Positions 8,493 to 17,004 of a stretch of 64,000 nt of DNA are shown here, in pieces. Below the pieces are notes generated by a model that was not told the origin of the DNA, made no database searches, and saw nothing but the letters and a program-made list of their open reading frames with translations. Origin of the DNA: CAYPKW01 sp964411425 (GTDB taxonomy: Bacteria; Pseudomonadota; Alphaproteobacteria; Dongiales; Dongiaceae); assembly GCA_964411425.1 (NCBI GenBank), contig CAYPKW010000003.1, positions 1 through 64,000 of the forward strand, given 5' to 3'. How positions within the stretch are numbered: position 1 is the first letter of the stretch; each line of letters begins with the position of its first letter. The translations under genes and the position numbers were made by a program.

Positions 8493-10172
8493 TCAGCCGG
8501 TTCCGGCTTTGTATGCCGCCGCGCGGATGTCGCTCAAGCTGGCGCGCGGCGTGATCGCCTCCGGGTCGACGCGCAGTTCGATGAGGGCCGGGCGGCCGGC
8601 AGCCATCGCGCGCTCGAAGGCGGGGGCGAAGGCCGCGGTCTCCTCCACCGTTTCGCCATGCGCGCCGAAGGCGCGGGCATAGGCGGCGAAATCGGGATTG
8701 ACCAGGTCCGTGCCGACGACGCGCCCGGGATACTCGCGTTCCTGGTGCATGCGGATCGTGCCGTACATGCCGTTGTTGACCACGATGACGACGATCGGCA
8801 GCGCGTACTGCACCGCGGTCGCGAGCTCTTGTCCCGACATCAGGAAACAGCCGTCGCCGGCGAAGCAGACGACGGGGCGGTCCGGATGGACCGCCTTGGC
8901 CGCCACCGCTGCCGGCAGGCCGTAGCCCATGGCCCCGCTGGTGGGTCCGAGCTGAGTGCGGAAGCCGCGGTACTGGTAGTAGCGGTGCATCCAGGCGGTG
9001 TAGTTCCCGGCGCCGTTGGTGACGATCGTCTCGGCCGGCAGCCGCCGGCGCAGGTAGGCCACGATTTCCGCCAGTTGCAGGCGCCCGGGGCCCGATTGCG
9101 GCGCGATGTAGGCGAGGTAGTCGGCCCTGGCGGCGGCGGTCCACTCGGACCATGGTGCCGGGCGGATCGCGGGCAGCGCCTTGGCCGCGGCCGCGAACTC
9201 GGCCATGCCCGAGTTGATCGGCAGGGCCGCCTGATAGACCCGGCCGAGCTCCTCGGCCCCGGCGTGGACGTGGACCAGGGTCTGCTCGGGCACCGGCACG
9301 CGCAACAGCGTGTATCCGCTGGTCGTCATCTCGCCGAGCCTAGCGCCCACCGCCAGCAACAGATCGCAACGCCGGATGCGCTCGGCGAGCGCCGGATTGA
9401 TGCCGATGCCTACGTCGCCGACGAAATTGTCGTGGCGGTTGTCGAGCAGGTCCTGGCAGCGGAACGAAGTGCCGACCGGGAGCTCATTCGCCGCCGCGAA
9501 GGCACCGAAGTCGGCTGCGGCGGCGGCACTCCACCCGCCGCCGCCGAGGATGACGAACGGGCGGCGCGCCGCCCGCAGCAGCTCGCCGAGGCGCCTCATG
9601 TCGGCGGCGCCGGGATGCGGGCGGACGACCTTGTAGGGGCCGCTGTCCGCGGCCGCGACCCGATCGGTCAGCATGTCCTCGGGCAGCGCCAGCACGACCG
9701 GGCCCGGCCGGCCGGCAACGGCCCGGTGGAACGCCTGGCTCACCAGCTCCGGGATGCGCCGCGCGTCGCCGATCTCGGCCACCCACTTGGCGAGCGGCCC
9801 GAACATGCGCCGGAAATCGACCTCCTGGAACGCCTCGCGCTCCACCTGATCGCGCGCCACCTGGCCCACGAACAGGATCATCGGGGTGGAGTCCTGCAAC
9901 GCGGTATGAACGCCGATCGCGGCGTTGGCGGCGCCGGGGCCGCGCGTCACGAAGCAGATGCCGGGCCGGCCGGTGAGCTTGCCGTAGGCCTCCGCCATGT
10001 TGGCGGCACCGCCCTCCTGCCGGCAAACGATGAGGCGGATGGACCGCGCATCATGGAGCGCGTCGAGCGCGGCGAGGTAGCTTTCGCCCGGCACGCAGAA
10101 CGCCATGTCGACGCCGTGGACCTTGAGGGCATCGACCAGCAGTTGGCCGCCGCTGCGCGCGTTCGGGGTCAT
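8493..10172 (-). CDS. Thiamine-diphosphate-dependent enzyme (acetolactate synthase-like)
   Basis: The 559-residue protein has the three-domain ThDP fold. The cofactor-activating Glu lies in CRQEGGAANMAEAYG, the ALDSTP-type loop in LQDSTPMILFVG, and the ThDP/Mg motif runs from GDGCFLMSG to VNNGMYGTI. The Glu excludes glyoxylate carboligase, which has Val there. Similar stand-alone proteins are annotated as acetolactate synthase large subunits, often without proven activity; no small subunit (ilvH) is nearby. The ATG at 10172 is preferred; an in-frame GTG at 10241 would add 23 residues of low-complexity sequence. Neither start has a strong ribosome binding site. Confidence 0.85.
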   Translation of the reverse strand: MTPNARSGGQLLVDALKVHGVDMAFCVPGESYLAALDALHDARSIRLIVCRQEGGAANMAEAYGKLTGRPGICFVTRGPGAANAAIGVHTALQDSTPMILFVGQVARDQVEREAFQEVDFRRMFGPLAKWVAEIGDARRIPELVSQAFHRAVAGRPGPVVLALPEDMLTDRVAAADSGPYKVVRPHPGAADMRRLGELLRAARRPFVILGGGGWSAAAAADFGAFAAANELPVGTSFRCQDLLDNRHDNFVGDVGIGINPALAERIRRCDLLLAVGARLGEMTTSGYTLLRVPVPEQTLVHVHAGAEELGRVYQAALPINSGMAEFAAAAKALPAIRPAPWSEWTAAARADYLAYIAPQSGPGRLQLAEIVAYLRRRLPAETIVTNGAGNYTAWMHRYYQYRGFRTQLGPTSGAMGYGLPAAVAAKAVHPDRPVVCFAGDGCFLMSGQELATAVQYALPIVVIVVNNGMYGTIRMHQEREYPGRVVGTDLVNPDFAAYARAFGAHGETVEETAAFAPAFERAMAAGRPALIELRVDPEAITPRASLSDIRAAAYKAGTG

Positions 10173-10292
10173 GGGATAGACACATAGCGGGTCCGGCGGG
10201 CGCGCCGCAACTACCCGCCCCGGCATGGACGCCTGGGGCACCTTCGGATATAGCTCGCGCCAGACGCAACCGTCCGAGGATTGGCGGGCGAC

Positions 10293-11369
10293 ATGGCGCG
10301 GAGCGCGGCTTTAATCGCGACGTTGGCGTGGCTGGCGTTCGCTGCCGCGGCCGACGGCGCCGAGATCGACAACGCCGCCGCGATGGCGGCCGAGCTGCGC
10401 GCCGCGGAAAAGGCGGCCCGCGCCGACGCCCAGGCGACCGGCCTCGACGAGGCCCTCGCCGCCTACTACGCCGGGTCGCTGTCGGAAGCGCTCGACAAGC
10501 TCGGCAAGTTGGCCGAGAACGGCGCCGTGGAGGCCATGCACTGGCTGGGCGTCATCTACGACACGGGCGAGAAACTGCCGGCGGACTTCGCCGTGGCCGC
10601 TCTCTGGTACGAGCAGGCGGTCGATAACGGCGACTACGCGCCCGCGCAGTATCGCCTCGCCGTGCTGTACGAGTACGGCCGAGGCGTGGTGCAGGACACC
10701 GAGGCCGCCGTGGAGCTGTACGAGGCCGCGGCGGAGCAAGGGCATGTCGATGCCCAGCGGAACCTCGCCTTCGCCTACGAGCGCGGCTGGGGCGTCGAGA
10801 AGGACCCCGTTAAGGCGTTTCGCTGGTACCAGCGCGCGGCCGACCAGGGCGACGCGGACGCCTATGAGGCGGCGCGCCGGCTTGCCAGCCAGCCGCTGCC
10901 CGACGATTTCGAATTGGACGAGATCGAGGAGGCGATGGCGGCCTACTACCGGGGCGACGCGTTCCGGGCGGTGAGCGGCTTCACCGCGTTGGCCGAGGAC
11001 GAGGATCCGGCGGGCATGTCCTGGCTCGGCTACATGAGCGAGGCCGGCTTCGGCACGCCGAAGAATCTGGCGCGGGCGGCCGGACTGTACGGCGCGGCGG
11101 CGCGGTATGACGACGTCAAGGCGCTGCTCGGTCTCGGCACCATGTACTACTACGGCGCGCCCATGGCCGAGGACCGCGCCGTCGCCGCGGCGCTGTTCCG
11201 CGAGGCGGCCGAGCAAGGCTCGCTGGTGGCCCGCTTCAACCTCGCCTACATGTACGAGCAAGGTACCGGTGTGCCGGCCGACGGCACGCTGGCCATACGC
11301 TGGTTCCGCTCGGCCGCCGTGCTGGGCTACGACGAGGCCGCCGTCGAGCTGAAGCGCCTCGGGCAGTAA
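10293..11369 (+). CDS. Exported Sel1-repeat (SLR) protein
   Basis: The 358-residue protein has a signal peptide (LIATLAWLAFAAAADGAE) and then tandem Sel1-like repeats of about 36 residues. Recognisable units are AMHWLGVIYDTGEKLPADFAVAAL, AQRNLAFAYERGWGVEKD and ARFNLAYMYEQGTGVPAD. Sel1 repeats are TPR-like protein-binding solenoids, frequent in cell-envelope adaptors. ATG 10293 is preferred because the signal peptide begins there; a TTG at 10281 is possible. The 3' end is unusual: its last 14 codons are repeated at 11792, next to the betC stop codon (see repeat entries). Confidence 0.8.
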   Translation: MARSAALIATLAWLAFAAAADGAEIDNAAAMAAELRAAEKAARADAQATGLDEALAAYYAGSLSEALDKLGKLAENGAVEAMHWLGVIYDTGEKLPADFAVAALWYEQAVDNGDYAPAQYRLAVLYEYGRGVVQDTEAAVELYEAAAEQGHVDAQRNLAFAYERGWGVEKDPVKAFRWYQRAADQGDADAYEAARRLASQPLPDDFELDEIEEAMAAYYRGDAFRAVSGFTALAEDEDPAGMSWLGYMSEAGFGTPKNLARAAGLYGAAARYDDVKALLGLGTMYYYGAPMAEDRAVAAALFREAAEQGSLVARFNLAYMYEQGTGVPADGTLAIRWFRSAAVLGYDEAAVELKRLGQ

Positions 11370-11399
11370 CCCGACCGGCGTTTCAGGCGTCGGGCGGCG
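11327..11399 (+). repeat. Direct repeat copy A: Sel1 3' end plus betC end remnant
   Basis: These 73 bases contain the last 14 codons and stop of the Sel1 gene, followed on the opposite strand by what looks like the last five codons and stop of betC (reading PPDA-stop). They match 11792-11864 at about 63 of 73 positions without gaps. Confidence 0.75.
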
Positions 11400-11455
11400 G
11401 CGCTGCGACCGCTTCGCTCGGCAATGACGAACGTTCGAAACGGACTCTCGCCCCG

Positions 11456-11717
11456 TCAGAGCAGATCGCGGAACTCCTCGATGGTCAGCCCGGCCTGGTC
11501 GCGAGCAGGGATGGGGAGTCCGTCCTTCGCCAGACTCTCCAAGTACCCGAGAATGGCTTCCTTGGCCATGGCGCGGGCATCCCGAAGCGTTTCACCCTGA
11601 GTGATGCAGCCTGGAAGCGAGGGCACCGTCACCGTTGTAGCCCCCGGTCGCCGCGTCGCGCTCGAACACGACGGTGTATGTCCGTTCGATGGCGGTGATT
11701 TGTTCCTTGCGTTTCAT
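11456..11717 (-). pseudogene. hicB: HicB-like antitoxin, frameshifted
   Basis: Read from ATG 11717, the first frame gives MKRKEQITAIERTYTVVFER and continues DAATGGY before breaking. The next frame then continues TVTVPSLPGCITQGETLRDA and ends with EEFRDLL-stop at 11456. Together this is the HicB partial RNase-H fold (YTVVFERD..GGYTVTVPSLPGC..GET..EA). One extra A near 11640 (GGCTACAACGG for GGCTACACGG) causes the shift; the total length of 262 bp is 3n+1. No hicA toxin is adjacent. It could be a genuine pseudogene or a single-base assembly error. It lies between the two 73-bp repeats. Confidence 0.8.
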
Positions 11718-11791
11718 TTCAACAGTCTATCAAACCGTGCCACAAGCGCAAACGTCCCTCGTCCGATCGGGGGCCGAACGCCGGCCCTCGG

Positions 11792-11864
11792 CTGCGACGA
11801 GGCCGCGGCGGAGCTGAAGCGCCTCGGGCAGTGATCCGCTTGGCGTGTCAGGCGTCGGGCGGCG
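11792..11864 (+). repeat. Direct repeat copy B: Sel1 end remnant plus betC 3' end
   Basis: This is the partner of 11327-11399, offset by 465 bp. Here the Sel1 portion is a non-coding remnant (DEAAAELKRLGQ then stop) and the betC stop at 11848 is the live one. The two copies bracket the hicB remnant. Confidence 0.75.
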
Positions 11865-13410
11865 CCGGCGCCACGGCGGGCAGCCGGGCGCGGCCTTTCA
11901 GTTCGTCTTCCTCGACCCCCACGTTGCGCACATAGGCCTTCGCGGCATCGCGGCGGGGCTGGTAGTCCCAGGCGGCGTAGTGCCCGGATGTCAGGACCGG
12001 GTGCAGGAACAGGCGGCGGCGCTGGCTCGCGATCACCCGCCGGCTGAGTGCCTCCACGTCGTAACGGGCCAGGATGTCGCGCTTCATGGCGCCCGCGATC
12101 GCCGCCGCTTGGGGTCGCCCGCACAGGTTGGCGATCTCGTTCGGGTCGTCCTCGAGGTCGTAGAGCTGGTCCGGGTCGGTGGCGCAATAGACGAACTTGT
12201 GGCGCCCGCGCTTCAGCATGAGGCAGGGGCTCGAGGTGCCCTCGCCGAGATACTCCGCCCACGCCTCGTCCCGCCACGGCGCCGCGCCCGAGAGGAGGGG
12301 GGCGAGACTGGCACCGTCGATCGGCTCGACCGGCGGCTCGGCCGCGCCAGCGAGGTCGAGGATCGTCGGGAAGAGATCGACGAGCGAGACGTTGCGCGGC
12401 TCGCGCCTAGCCTGGAAGCGGCCCGGCGCGTGGATGAGGAGCGGCACGCGCGCCGCCCATTCGAAGAACGTCATCTTGTACCACATGCCGCGCTCGCCCA
12501 TCATCTCGCCGTGGTCGGCGGTGAACAGCACGATGGTGTCGTCGCGCAGGCCGGCGCGCTCCAGGGCGTGCAGCAGGCGGCCGACGAGATCGTCCACATA
12601 GGAAATCATCCCGTAGTAGGCGCGGCGCGCGGTCCGGACGATCTCCTCGCCGATCCGATAGCGATGGATGCCGTTGAGGTAATGCAGCCGTCGGCTGTGC
12701 GGGTCGTGGCGCTCCGCCGGGATGGCCGGCACCGAGGGCAAGTCGATGGCAGTGCCCTCGTAGCGCCGCCAGTGCTCGGGCAGGCAGTTGAACGGGTCGT
12801 GCGGATGGGTGAAGGAGGCGACGAGGAAGAACGGACGCCCGTCCGTCTCCCGCGCCAGGTCGTAAAGCTTCTGCTCCGTCCGGTAGGCGACCTCCTCGTC
12901 GAAATCGATTTGCAGGCTGCGGTGGCAGACCCCGGCCTCGACGACGCTCGCCATGTGGTGCGACCAGGTATAGGCCGCCTCCTCGGGCCGGCGCATCGCC
13001 TCCTGGCCCTGCCAGTCGGGAGTCCAGCCGAAGTCGGCCGGGTAGATGTCGGTGGTGAGCCGCTCCTCGAACCCGTGCAACTGGTCGGCGCCGACGAAGT
13101 GCATCTTGCCGCTGAGGCAGGTGCGGTACTCGGCCCGGCGCAGGTAATGCATCAGCGTCGGCACCGTCGAGGAGAACTCGGCGGCGTTGTCGAAGGCACC
13201 GATGCGCGACGGCATCTGTCCCGACAGCATGGAATAGCGCGAGGGCGCGCAGATCGGGTAGTTGCAGTAGGCGTTCTCGAACAGCACGCCGCCGGCGGCG
13301 AGCCCGGCCAAATGCGGCGCCTGCACGACCTTGTGTCCGTAAAACGGCAAGGCCTTGGCCGACATTTGATCGGACTGAATGAACAGGAAGTTGGGCGAGG
13401 CGGGGGACAA
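11848..13410 (-). CDS. betC: Choline sulfatase
   Basis: The 520-residue arylsulfatase-family enzyme hydrolyses choline-O-sulfate to choline and sulfate. The formylglycine-generating motif CAPSR has Cys54, near the metal-binding DQM at the start (FIQSDQ). The choline-sulfatase-typical segment HFVGADQLHGFEERL is present, and the C-terminal domain is typical of BetC. The start is TTG at 13410, placed 9 bases after AGGAG. No betA, betB or betI is adjacent, so sulfate scavenging is as likely a role as betaine synthesis. It converges on the Sel1 gene through the duplicated junction. Confidence 0.87.
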   Translation of the reverse strand: MSPASPNFLFIQSDQMSAKALPFYGHKVVQAPHLAGLAAGGVLFENAYCNYPICAPSRYSMLSGQMPSRIGAFDNAAEFSSTVPTLMHYLRRAEYRTCLSGKMHFVGADQLHGFEERLTTDIYPADFGWTPDWQGQEAMRRPEEAAYTWSHHMASVVEAGVCHRSLQIDFDEEVAYRTEQKLYDLARETDGRPFFLVASFTHPHDPFNCLPEHWRRYEGTAIDLPSVPAIPAERHDPHSRRLHYLNGIHRYRIGEEIVRTARRAYYGMISYVDDLVGRLLHALERAGLRDDTIVLFTADHGEMMGERGMWYKMTFFEWAARVPLLIHAPGRFQARREPRNVSLVDLFPTILDLAGAAEPPVEPIDGASLAPLLSGAAPWRDEAWAEYLGEGTSSPCLMLKRGRHKFVYCATDPDQLYDLEDDPNEIANLCGRPQAAAIAGAMKRDILARYDVEALSRRVIASQRRRLFLHPVLTSGHYAAWDYQPRRDAAKAYVRNVGVEEDELKGRARLPAVAPAPPDA

Positions 13411-13462
13411 GGGCGTGATCTCCTGGCTGGTCGGACGATATTTCTAGACCTGGGCGGCGACC

Positions 13463-14524
13463 TCAGTTCTCGGCGCCGCCATGCGCGTGCCGATGGTGGC
13501 TGTCGGGCACATGGCGATGCGAGTGCCGCAGCCGCAAGTGAACGTGGCGATGGCTGTGCGGCGCCTCGGCCGCGTCGTCCGGCCCGTGGGCGTGGCGGTG
13601 GTGCTCGTCATGCGCGTGCCGGTGGCTGTGCTCGATCGCCTCGTGCCCATGTTCGTGGACGTGGCGCTCCGTCAGGTGGAGCCAGACGCCGATGGCCATG
13701 AGGACGCCGGCGGCGACGAGGGGGGCCGACGGCGGCTCCGCCAGAAGCGGGATGGCGCCGGCCGCGCCGAGGAACGGCGCGGTCGAGAAATAGGCCGCCG
13801 TCCGCGCGCTGCCCAGGTGGCGCAGCGCCACGACGAATAGGACGAGGCTGACGCCGTAGCCGAGGAAGCCCAGCAGGGCCGCCGCCGTGACCGCGCTCGG
13901 CGCCGGCAGCGCCGCCCCGGCCGCGCACGCCAGAGCGAGGTTCACCGGCCCGGCCACGAGCCCCTTCAGCATGGCGATGTCGAGCGGGTCGGAGAGAGCG
14001 ACCTTGCGGGTCAGGTTGTTGTCGATGCCCCAGGCGAGGCAGGCGCCGACGACCGCCGCGGGGCCGAGCAGACCCTGCCAGCTCATCTCGCCCGGCCAGG
14101 CCAGGACCGCCGCGCCGGCGAGAATGCACGCCATTCCCGCCGCGATGCGGCGGTCCACGTTCTCGCGAAACGCGATCCAGGCGATGAGGGCGGTTGCCAT
14201 GCCTTCGAGGGTGAGGAGCAGCGAGGCGGTCGTCGCCTCGATGTGCGACAGGCCCACCATCAGCAGCACGGGTCCGATGACCCCGCCCGAGAGGATGGCG
14301 CCGGCGAGCCAGGGAACGTCGCGGCGGCGCAACGGCGCCTCCGACCTCGCCCAGCGCCGGTAGAGCGCGATCCTCAAGCCCGCCAGTCCGAGGCCCGAGC
14401 CCGAATAGAGGAGGCCCGCCAGGGTCCAGGGATCGACGACCCCGACAAGGAGCTTGGCGAACGGCGTCGACAGCCCGAACAGGGCGGCCGCCAACAGGGC
14501 GCAGAGGATTGCCGAGGCGTTCAT
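13463..14524 (-). CDS. EamA/DMT transporter with a histidine-rich C-terminal tail
   Basis: The 353-residue protein has two EamA repeats and about ten membrane helices in the first 285 residues (starting ILCALLAAALFGLSTPFAKLL). A tail of about 70 residues follows, carrying 24 histidines in HSHRHAH-like runs. DMT proteins export metabolites or metals; the His tail strongly suggests binding of Ni, Co, Zn or Cu. Its ATG lies 4 bp after the amidase stop, so the two are in one operon. The tail is real coding sequence: the frame is open, it ends shortly after the last His cluster, and codon use matches the gene. Substrate unknown. Confidence 0.87.
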   Translation of the reverse strand: MNASAILCALLAAALFGLSTPFAKLLVGVVDPWTLAGLLYSGSGLGLAGLRIALYRRWARSEAPLRRRDVPWLAGAILSGGVIGPVLLMVGLSHIEATTASLLLTLEGMATALIAWIAFRENVDRRIAAGMACILAGAAVLAWPGEMSWQGLLGPAAVVGACLAWGIDNNLTRKVALSDPLDIAMLKGLVAGPVNLALACAAGAALPAPSAVTAAALLGFLGYGVSLVLFVVALRHLGSARTAAYFSTAPFLGAAGAIPLLAEPPSAPLVAAGVLMAIGVWLHLTERHVHEHGHEAIEHSHRHAHDEHHRHAHGPDDAAEAPHSHRHVHLRLRHSHRHVPDSHHRHAHGGAEN

Positions 14525-14528
14525 GCGT

Positions 14529-15941
14529 TCAAATCGGCGGGCGGCGGTGAGCCCACGGGCGCGCCCGTTCGAGCGCGGCGCCGATCCTGAGCGCCGTCAG
14601 GTCGTCGAACCGGCGGCCCACGATCTGCAGGGCGGTGGGTAACCCTTCCTTGGTCCAGCCCGAGGGGACCGAGAGCGCCGGGCACTGGCTCACGAAATTG
14701 AACACCGCCGTCATGTCGAGGCCGTGGTAGCGTTTTTCTCCATCCACCCAGGAATAGGCGGAGTCGAGCGCCTCGGCCGGCGGGGCCGGCAACGCCATGG
14801 TGGGGCAGAGCAGGGCCTCGCAACGTTGCAGGATGGGCGAGAGCTGCTTCCACTGCTCGGTGCGCGGGAACTCGATCTTCTTGAACTCCACCGCGTTCAT
14901 GGCGAGCCCGGTTTCCAGGAGCTCGACCACCGCAGGGTCCATTTTCGCGCGGTATTGGGCGAGGACGTGGCCGAAGAAGGTGGCGAGGTAGACGGCCCAG
15001 TGGCGCCCCCAGGCCTCGTTCAGTTCCAGGCCCCAGTCGAGCGCCACTTCCTCGATGACGGCGCCCTCCGCGGCGAGCGCCTCGGCGGCGGCCCGCGTGT
15101 TCGCCGCCACCTCGGGGTCCACCCAGTAGCGCCCGAGGTCGACGCTGAGCGCGAGCCTCATGCCCTTCACCGAGGCAGGCGGCGGAATCGGGATGTCGAG
15201 CGCGGGTTTCAAGGACTGGATGTCGCGCTCGTCGGGCCCTTGCGTCACCTTGAGGAACAGCGCCGCGTCGGCCACCGTGCGCGCGAGCGGGCCGAAGTGC
15301 GAGAGCTGGTCGAACTGGCTTGGCAAAATCGTGAAGGGAATCCGCCCGAAGCTCGGTTTTAGTCCCACGATGCCGCAGAGCGCCGCGGGAATCCGCACCG
15401 AGCCGCCCATGTCCGAGCCTTCGGCCAAGGGCACGCAGCCCGAGGCGACCGCGGCACCCGAGCCGCCGGAGGAGCCGCCCGGCGTGCGCTCCGGGTTCCA
15501 CGGATTGCGGGTGACGCCCCAGAGCGGGCTCTTGGTGAAGCTCGAATAGGCGAACTCCGGCGTCGCGGTCTTGCCGACCATGATGGCCCCGGCCCCGAGC
15601 AGCGCCTCGACTATGGGCGCGTCTTGGTCGGGGACCCAGTGCTCGTAGGCATAGGAGCCCATGGTGGTCCGCTTGCCCTTGGTCGGCGTCAGGTCCTTGA
15701 TGGCGATGGGAACCCCGTGCAGCGGCCCAAGCGCGCGCCCCTCGTTGACCGCCCGTTCGGCTGCCTCGGCGCGGGCCATCGCCTCGTCGGCATAGACGAA
15801 GCAGAAGCAGTTCAGCTTCGGATTGACCTCGGCGATGCGCGCGAGGCTGTTGGCGACGACCTCGACCGGCGCGAGCCGGCCTTCGCGGATGCGCCGCGCG
15901 AGCTCGGTCGCGGGCGTATAGCAAAGATCGAGGTCGGCCAT
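14529..15941 (-). CDS. Amidase signature family enzyme
   Basis: The 470-residue protein carries the full amidase-signature catalytic set. The Lys is in PIAIKDLTPTKG, the cis-Ser region is GGSSGGSGAAVASG, and the nucleophilic Ser is in GSDMGGSVRIPA. Such enzymes hydrolyse small aliphatic or aryl amides. It is not GatA-like in context (no gatB or gatC nearby). It starts 12 bp after the upstream hypothetical gene's stop and is followed 4 bp later by the EamA transporter, so catabolism and export of the product may be linked. Confidence 0.9.
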   Translation of the reverse strand: MADLDLCYTPATELARRIREGRLAPVEVVANSLARIAEVNPKLNCFCFVYADEAMARAEAAERAVNEGRALGPLHGVPIAIKDLTPTKGKRTTMGSYAYEHWVPDQDAPIVEALLGAGAIMVGKTATPEFAYSSFTKSPLWGVTRNPWNPERTPGGSSGGSGAAVASGCVPLAEGSDMGGSVRIPAALCGIVGLKPSFGRIPFTILPSQFDQLSHFGPLARTVADAALFLKVTQGPDERDIQSLKPALDIPIPPPASVKGMRLALSVDLGRYWVDPEVAANTRAAAEALAAEGAVIEEVALDWGLELNEAWGRHWAVYLATFFGHVLAQYRAKMDPAVVELLETGLAMNAVEFKKIEFPRTEQWKQLSPILQRCEALLCPTMALPAPPAEALDSAYSWVDGEKRYHGLDMTAVFNFVSQCPALSVPSGWTKEGLPTALQIVGRRFDDLTALRIGAALERARPWAHRRPPI

Positions 15942-15953
15942 GGCGAATCCGTC

Positions 15954-16301
15954 TCAGCCGTGCCCGTGGCGGTTGAGGATGCGGTCCGCCAGCCCGGTGT
16001 CGTAGGCAAGCCCCGCCGGGGTCATCACGGCCGCGACCGGGAACAGCGACGCGATAAGCCCCTTGCGCTCGAGCGCCGACCACACCGCGCGGTTGGCGAG
16101 CCCGGTGGCGTCGGCGCCCAAGACCACCGCGCCGCCCACGTGAAAGTGGTCCCCATGGGCCAACGGCAGATTACCCACCACGACCTGGCCCGGCTCCGGT
16201 CCTGGGCGGTGATGACCGTCGGCGCGGGCGAGCGCCTGCAAGATCGTCAGCGTCTTCAATTGCAGTGCGTTGAGGTTGAGCGGGTTTCGCTTGGCGGACA
16301 A
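15954..16301 (-). CDS. Hypothetical protein upstream of the amidase
   Basis: The protein is about 115 residues from the TTG at 16301, which has AGGTG six bases upstream. It begins with the stretch LSAKRNPLNLNALQLKTLTI, has a His-rich middle (AHGDHFHVGGAVVLG) and a C-terminal GLAYDTGLADRIL. I do not recognise a domain. A longer form from GTG 16382, overlapping the RES toxin stop as GTGA, is possible but would add an Arg-rich stretch of poor coding quality. It forms an operon with the amidase and EamA genes. Confidence 0.6.
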   Translation of the reverse strand: MSAKRNPLNLNALQLKTLTILQALARADGHHRPGPEPGQVVVGNLPLAHGDHFHVGGAVVLGADATGLANRAVWSALERKGLIASLFPVAAVMTPAGLAYDTGLADRILNRHGHG

Positions 16302-16367
16302 CGGGGCACCTATTCGTCGAAGTTCACGTATCGCGGCGGCTGCTCGATCTTCGGACCCTCGACGACG

Positions 16368-16577
16368 GCGATCGTCGCTCACGTCCTAAGCAAACGCGCG
16401 TCGAAGGCGAACGATTCGGTCTNNNNNNNNNNNNNNNNNNNNNNNNNNNNNNNNNNNNNNNNNNNNNNNNNNNNNNNNNNNNNNNNNNNNNNNNNNNNNN
16501 NNNNNNNNNNNNNNNNNNNNNNGCGATCGTCGCTCACGTCCTAAGCAAACGCGCGTCGAAGGCGAACGATTCGGTCT
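16368..16577. other. Assembly gap (100 N) flanked by identical 55-bp contig ends
   Basis: Bases 16368-16422 and 16523-16577 are identical and enclose 100 Ns (16423-16522). This is the same artefact as at 4.2 kb. The duplicated 55 bp hold the 3' end of the RES toxin gene, whose only complete copy is on the right side. Confidence 0.95.
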
Positions 16578-17004
16578 TGGGGGCTGACATTCGAGAGACA
16601 TCCCGGTGCCGGTGGTTGATGAGCACGTTCCGATCGAAGGCGCCTTCCATCGCCACAATCGCCGAGGGCACTTTCAGTAGCGGTTTCCTTTCCGCAATCA
16701 ACCATGCATCGCCGAGACGCTGCGTCAATGCCTCGTTGTCGCGCCAGGCGGGCGGCAGGTCGGCAAGATCAATGACATCCATGCCGACGGCATCCGGCGC
16801 CTCGTATTCGACCATGACGAGGTCGTCGGGCAGCAGCCTCGGGTCCTGGACGTGCACGAGCTTTTCGAGGACGCAAAGCGACGGCACCGTCGAGCAATAG
16901 GTGACCGGATGGCCGCGCGAATTCCAACGGCCGCCATTCTCCAGTCCGTACCCGCCTTCGAAGGAATCGGCGTGCAACCGGCCCGACAGGCGCCAGAGCC
17001 GCAT
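16534..17004 (-). CDS. RES-domain toxin (NAD-degrading)
   Basis: The 156-residue protein shows the RES family pattern. Arg26 is in GGRWNSRG, Tyr36 in PVTYCS and Glu47 in VLEKLVHV, spaced 10 and 11 residues apart as in characterised RES toxins. The family degrades NAD+ or ADP-ribosylates targets. Its ATG overlaps the antitoxin stop by one base (TGATG), so translation is probably coupled. The C-terminus (SFAFDARLLRT) is typical. The gene is intact right of the assembly gap. Confidence 0.87.
   Translation of the reverse strand: MRLWRLSGRLHADSFEGGYGLENGGRWNSRGHPVTYCSTVPSLCVLEKLVHVQDPRLLPDDLVMVEYEAPDAVGMDVIDLADLPPAWRDNEALTQRLGDAWLIAERKPLLKVPSAIVAMEGAFDRNVLINHRHRDVSRMSAPKTESFAFDARLLRT

Noticed and set aside
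8493..10172. ThDP enzyme as glyoxylate carboligase linking glcDEF to glycerate kinase
   Set aside because: It keeps the activating Glu (CRQEGG), which glyoxylate carboligase replaces with Val, and it is far from the glc genes.
11601..11834. Plus-strand frame ending in the same residues as the Sel1 protein
   Set aside because: The similarity comes from the duplicated 73-bp junction; the rest is antisense to the hicB remnant.
16302..16382. GTG 16382 start for the hypothetical protein, overlapping the RES stop
   Set aside because: The overlap looks like coupling, but the added 27 residues are Arg-rich, while another frame of the same bases reads as normal protein; TTG 16301 with AGGTG is better.
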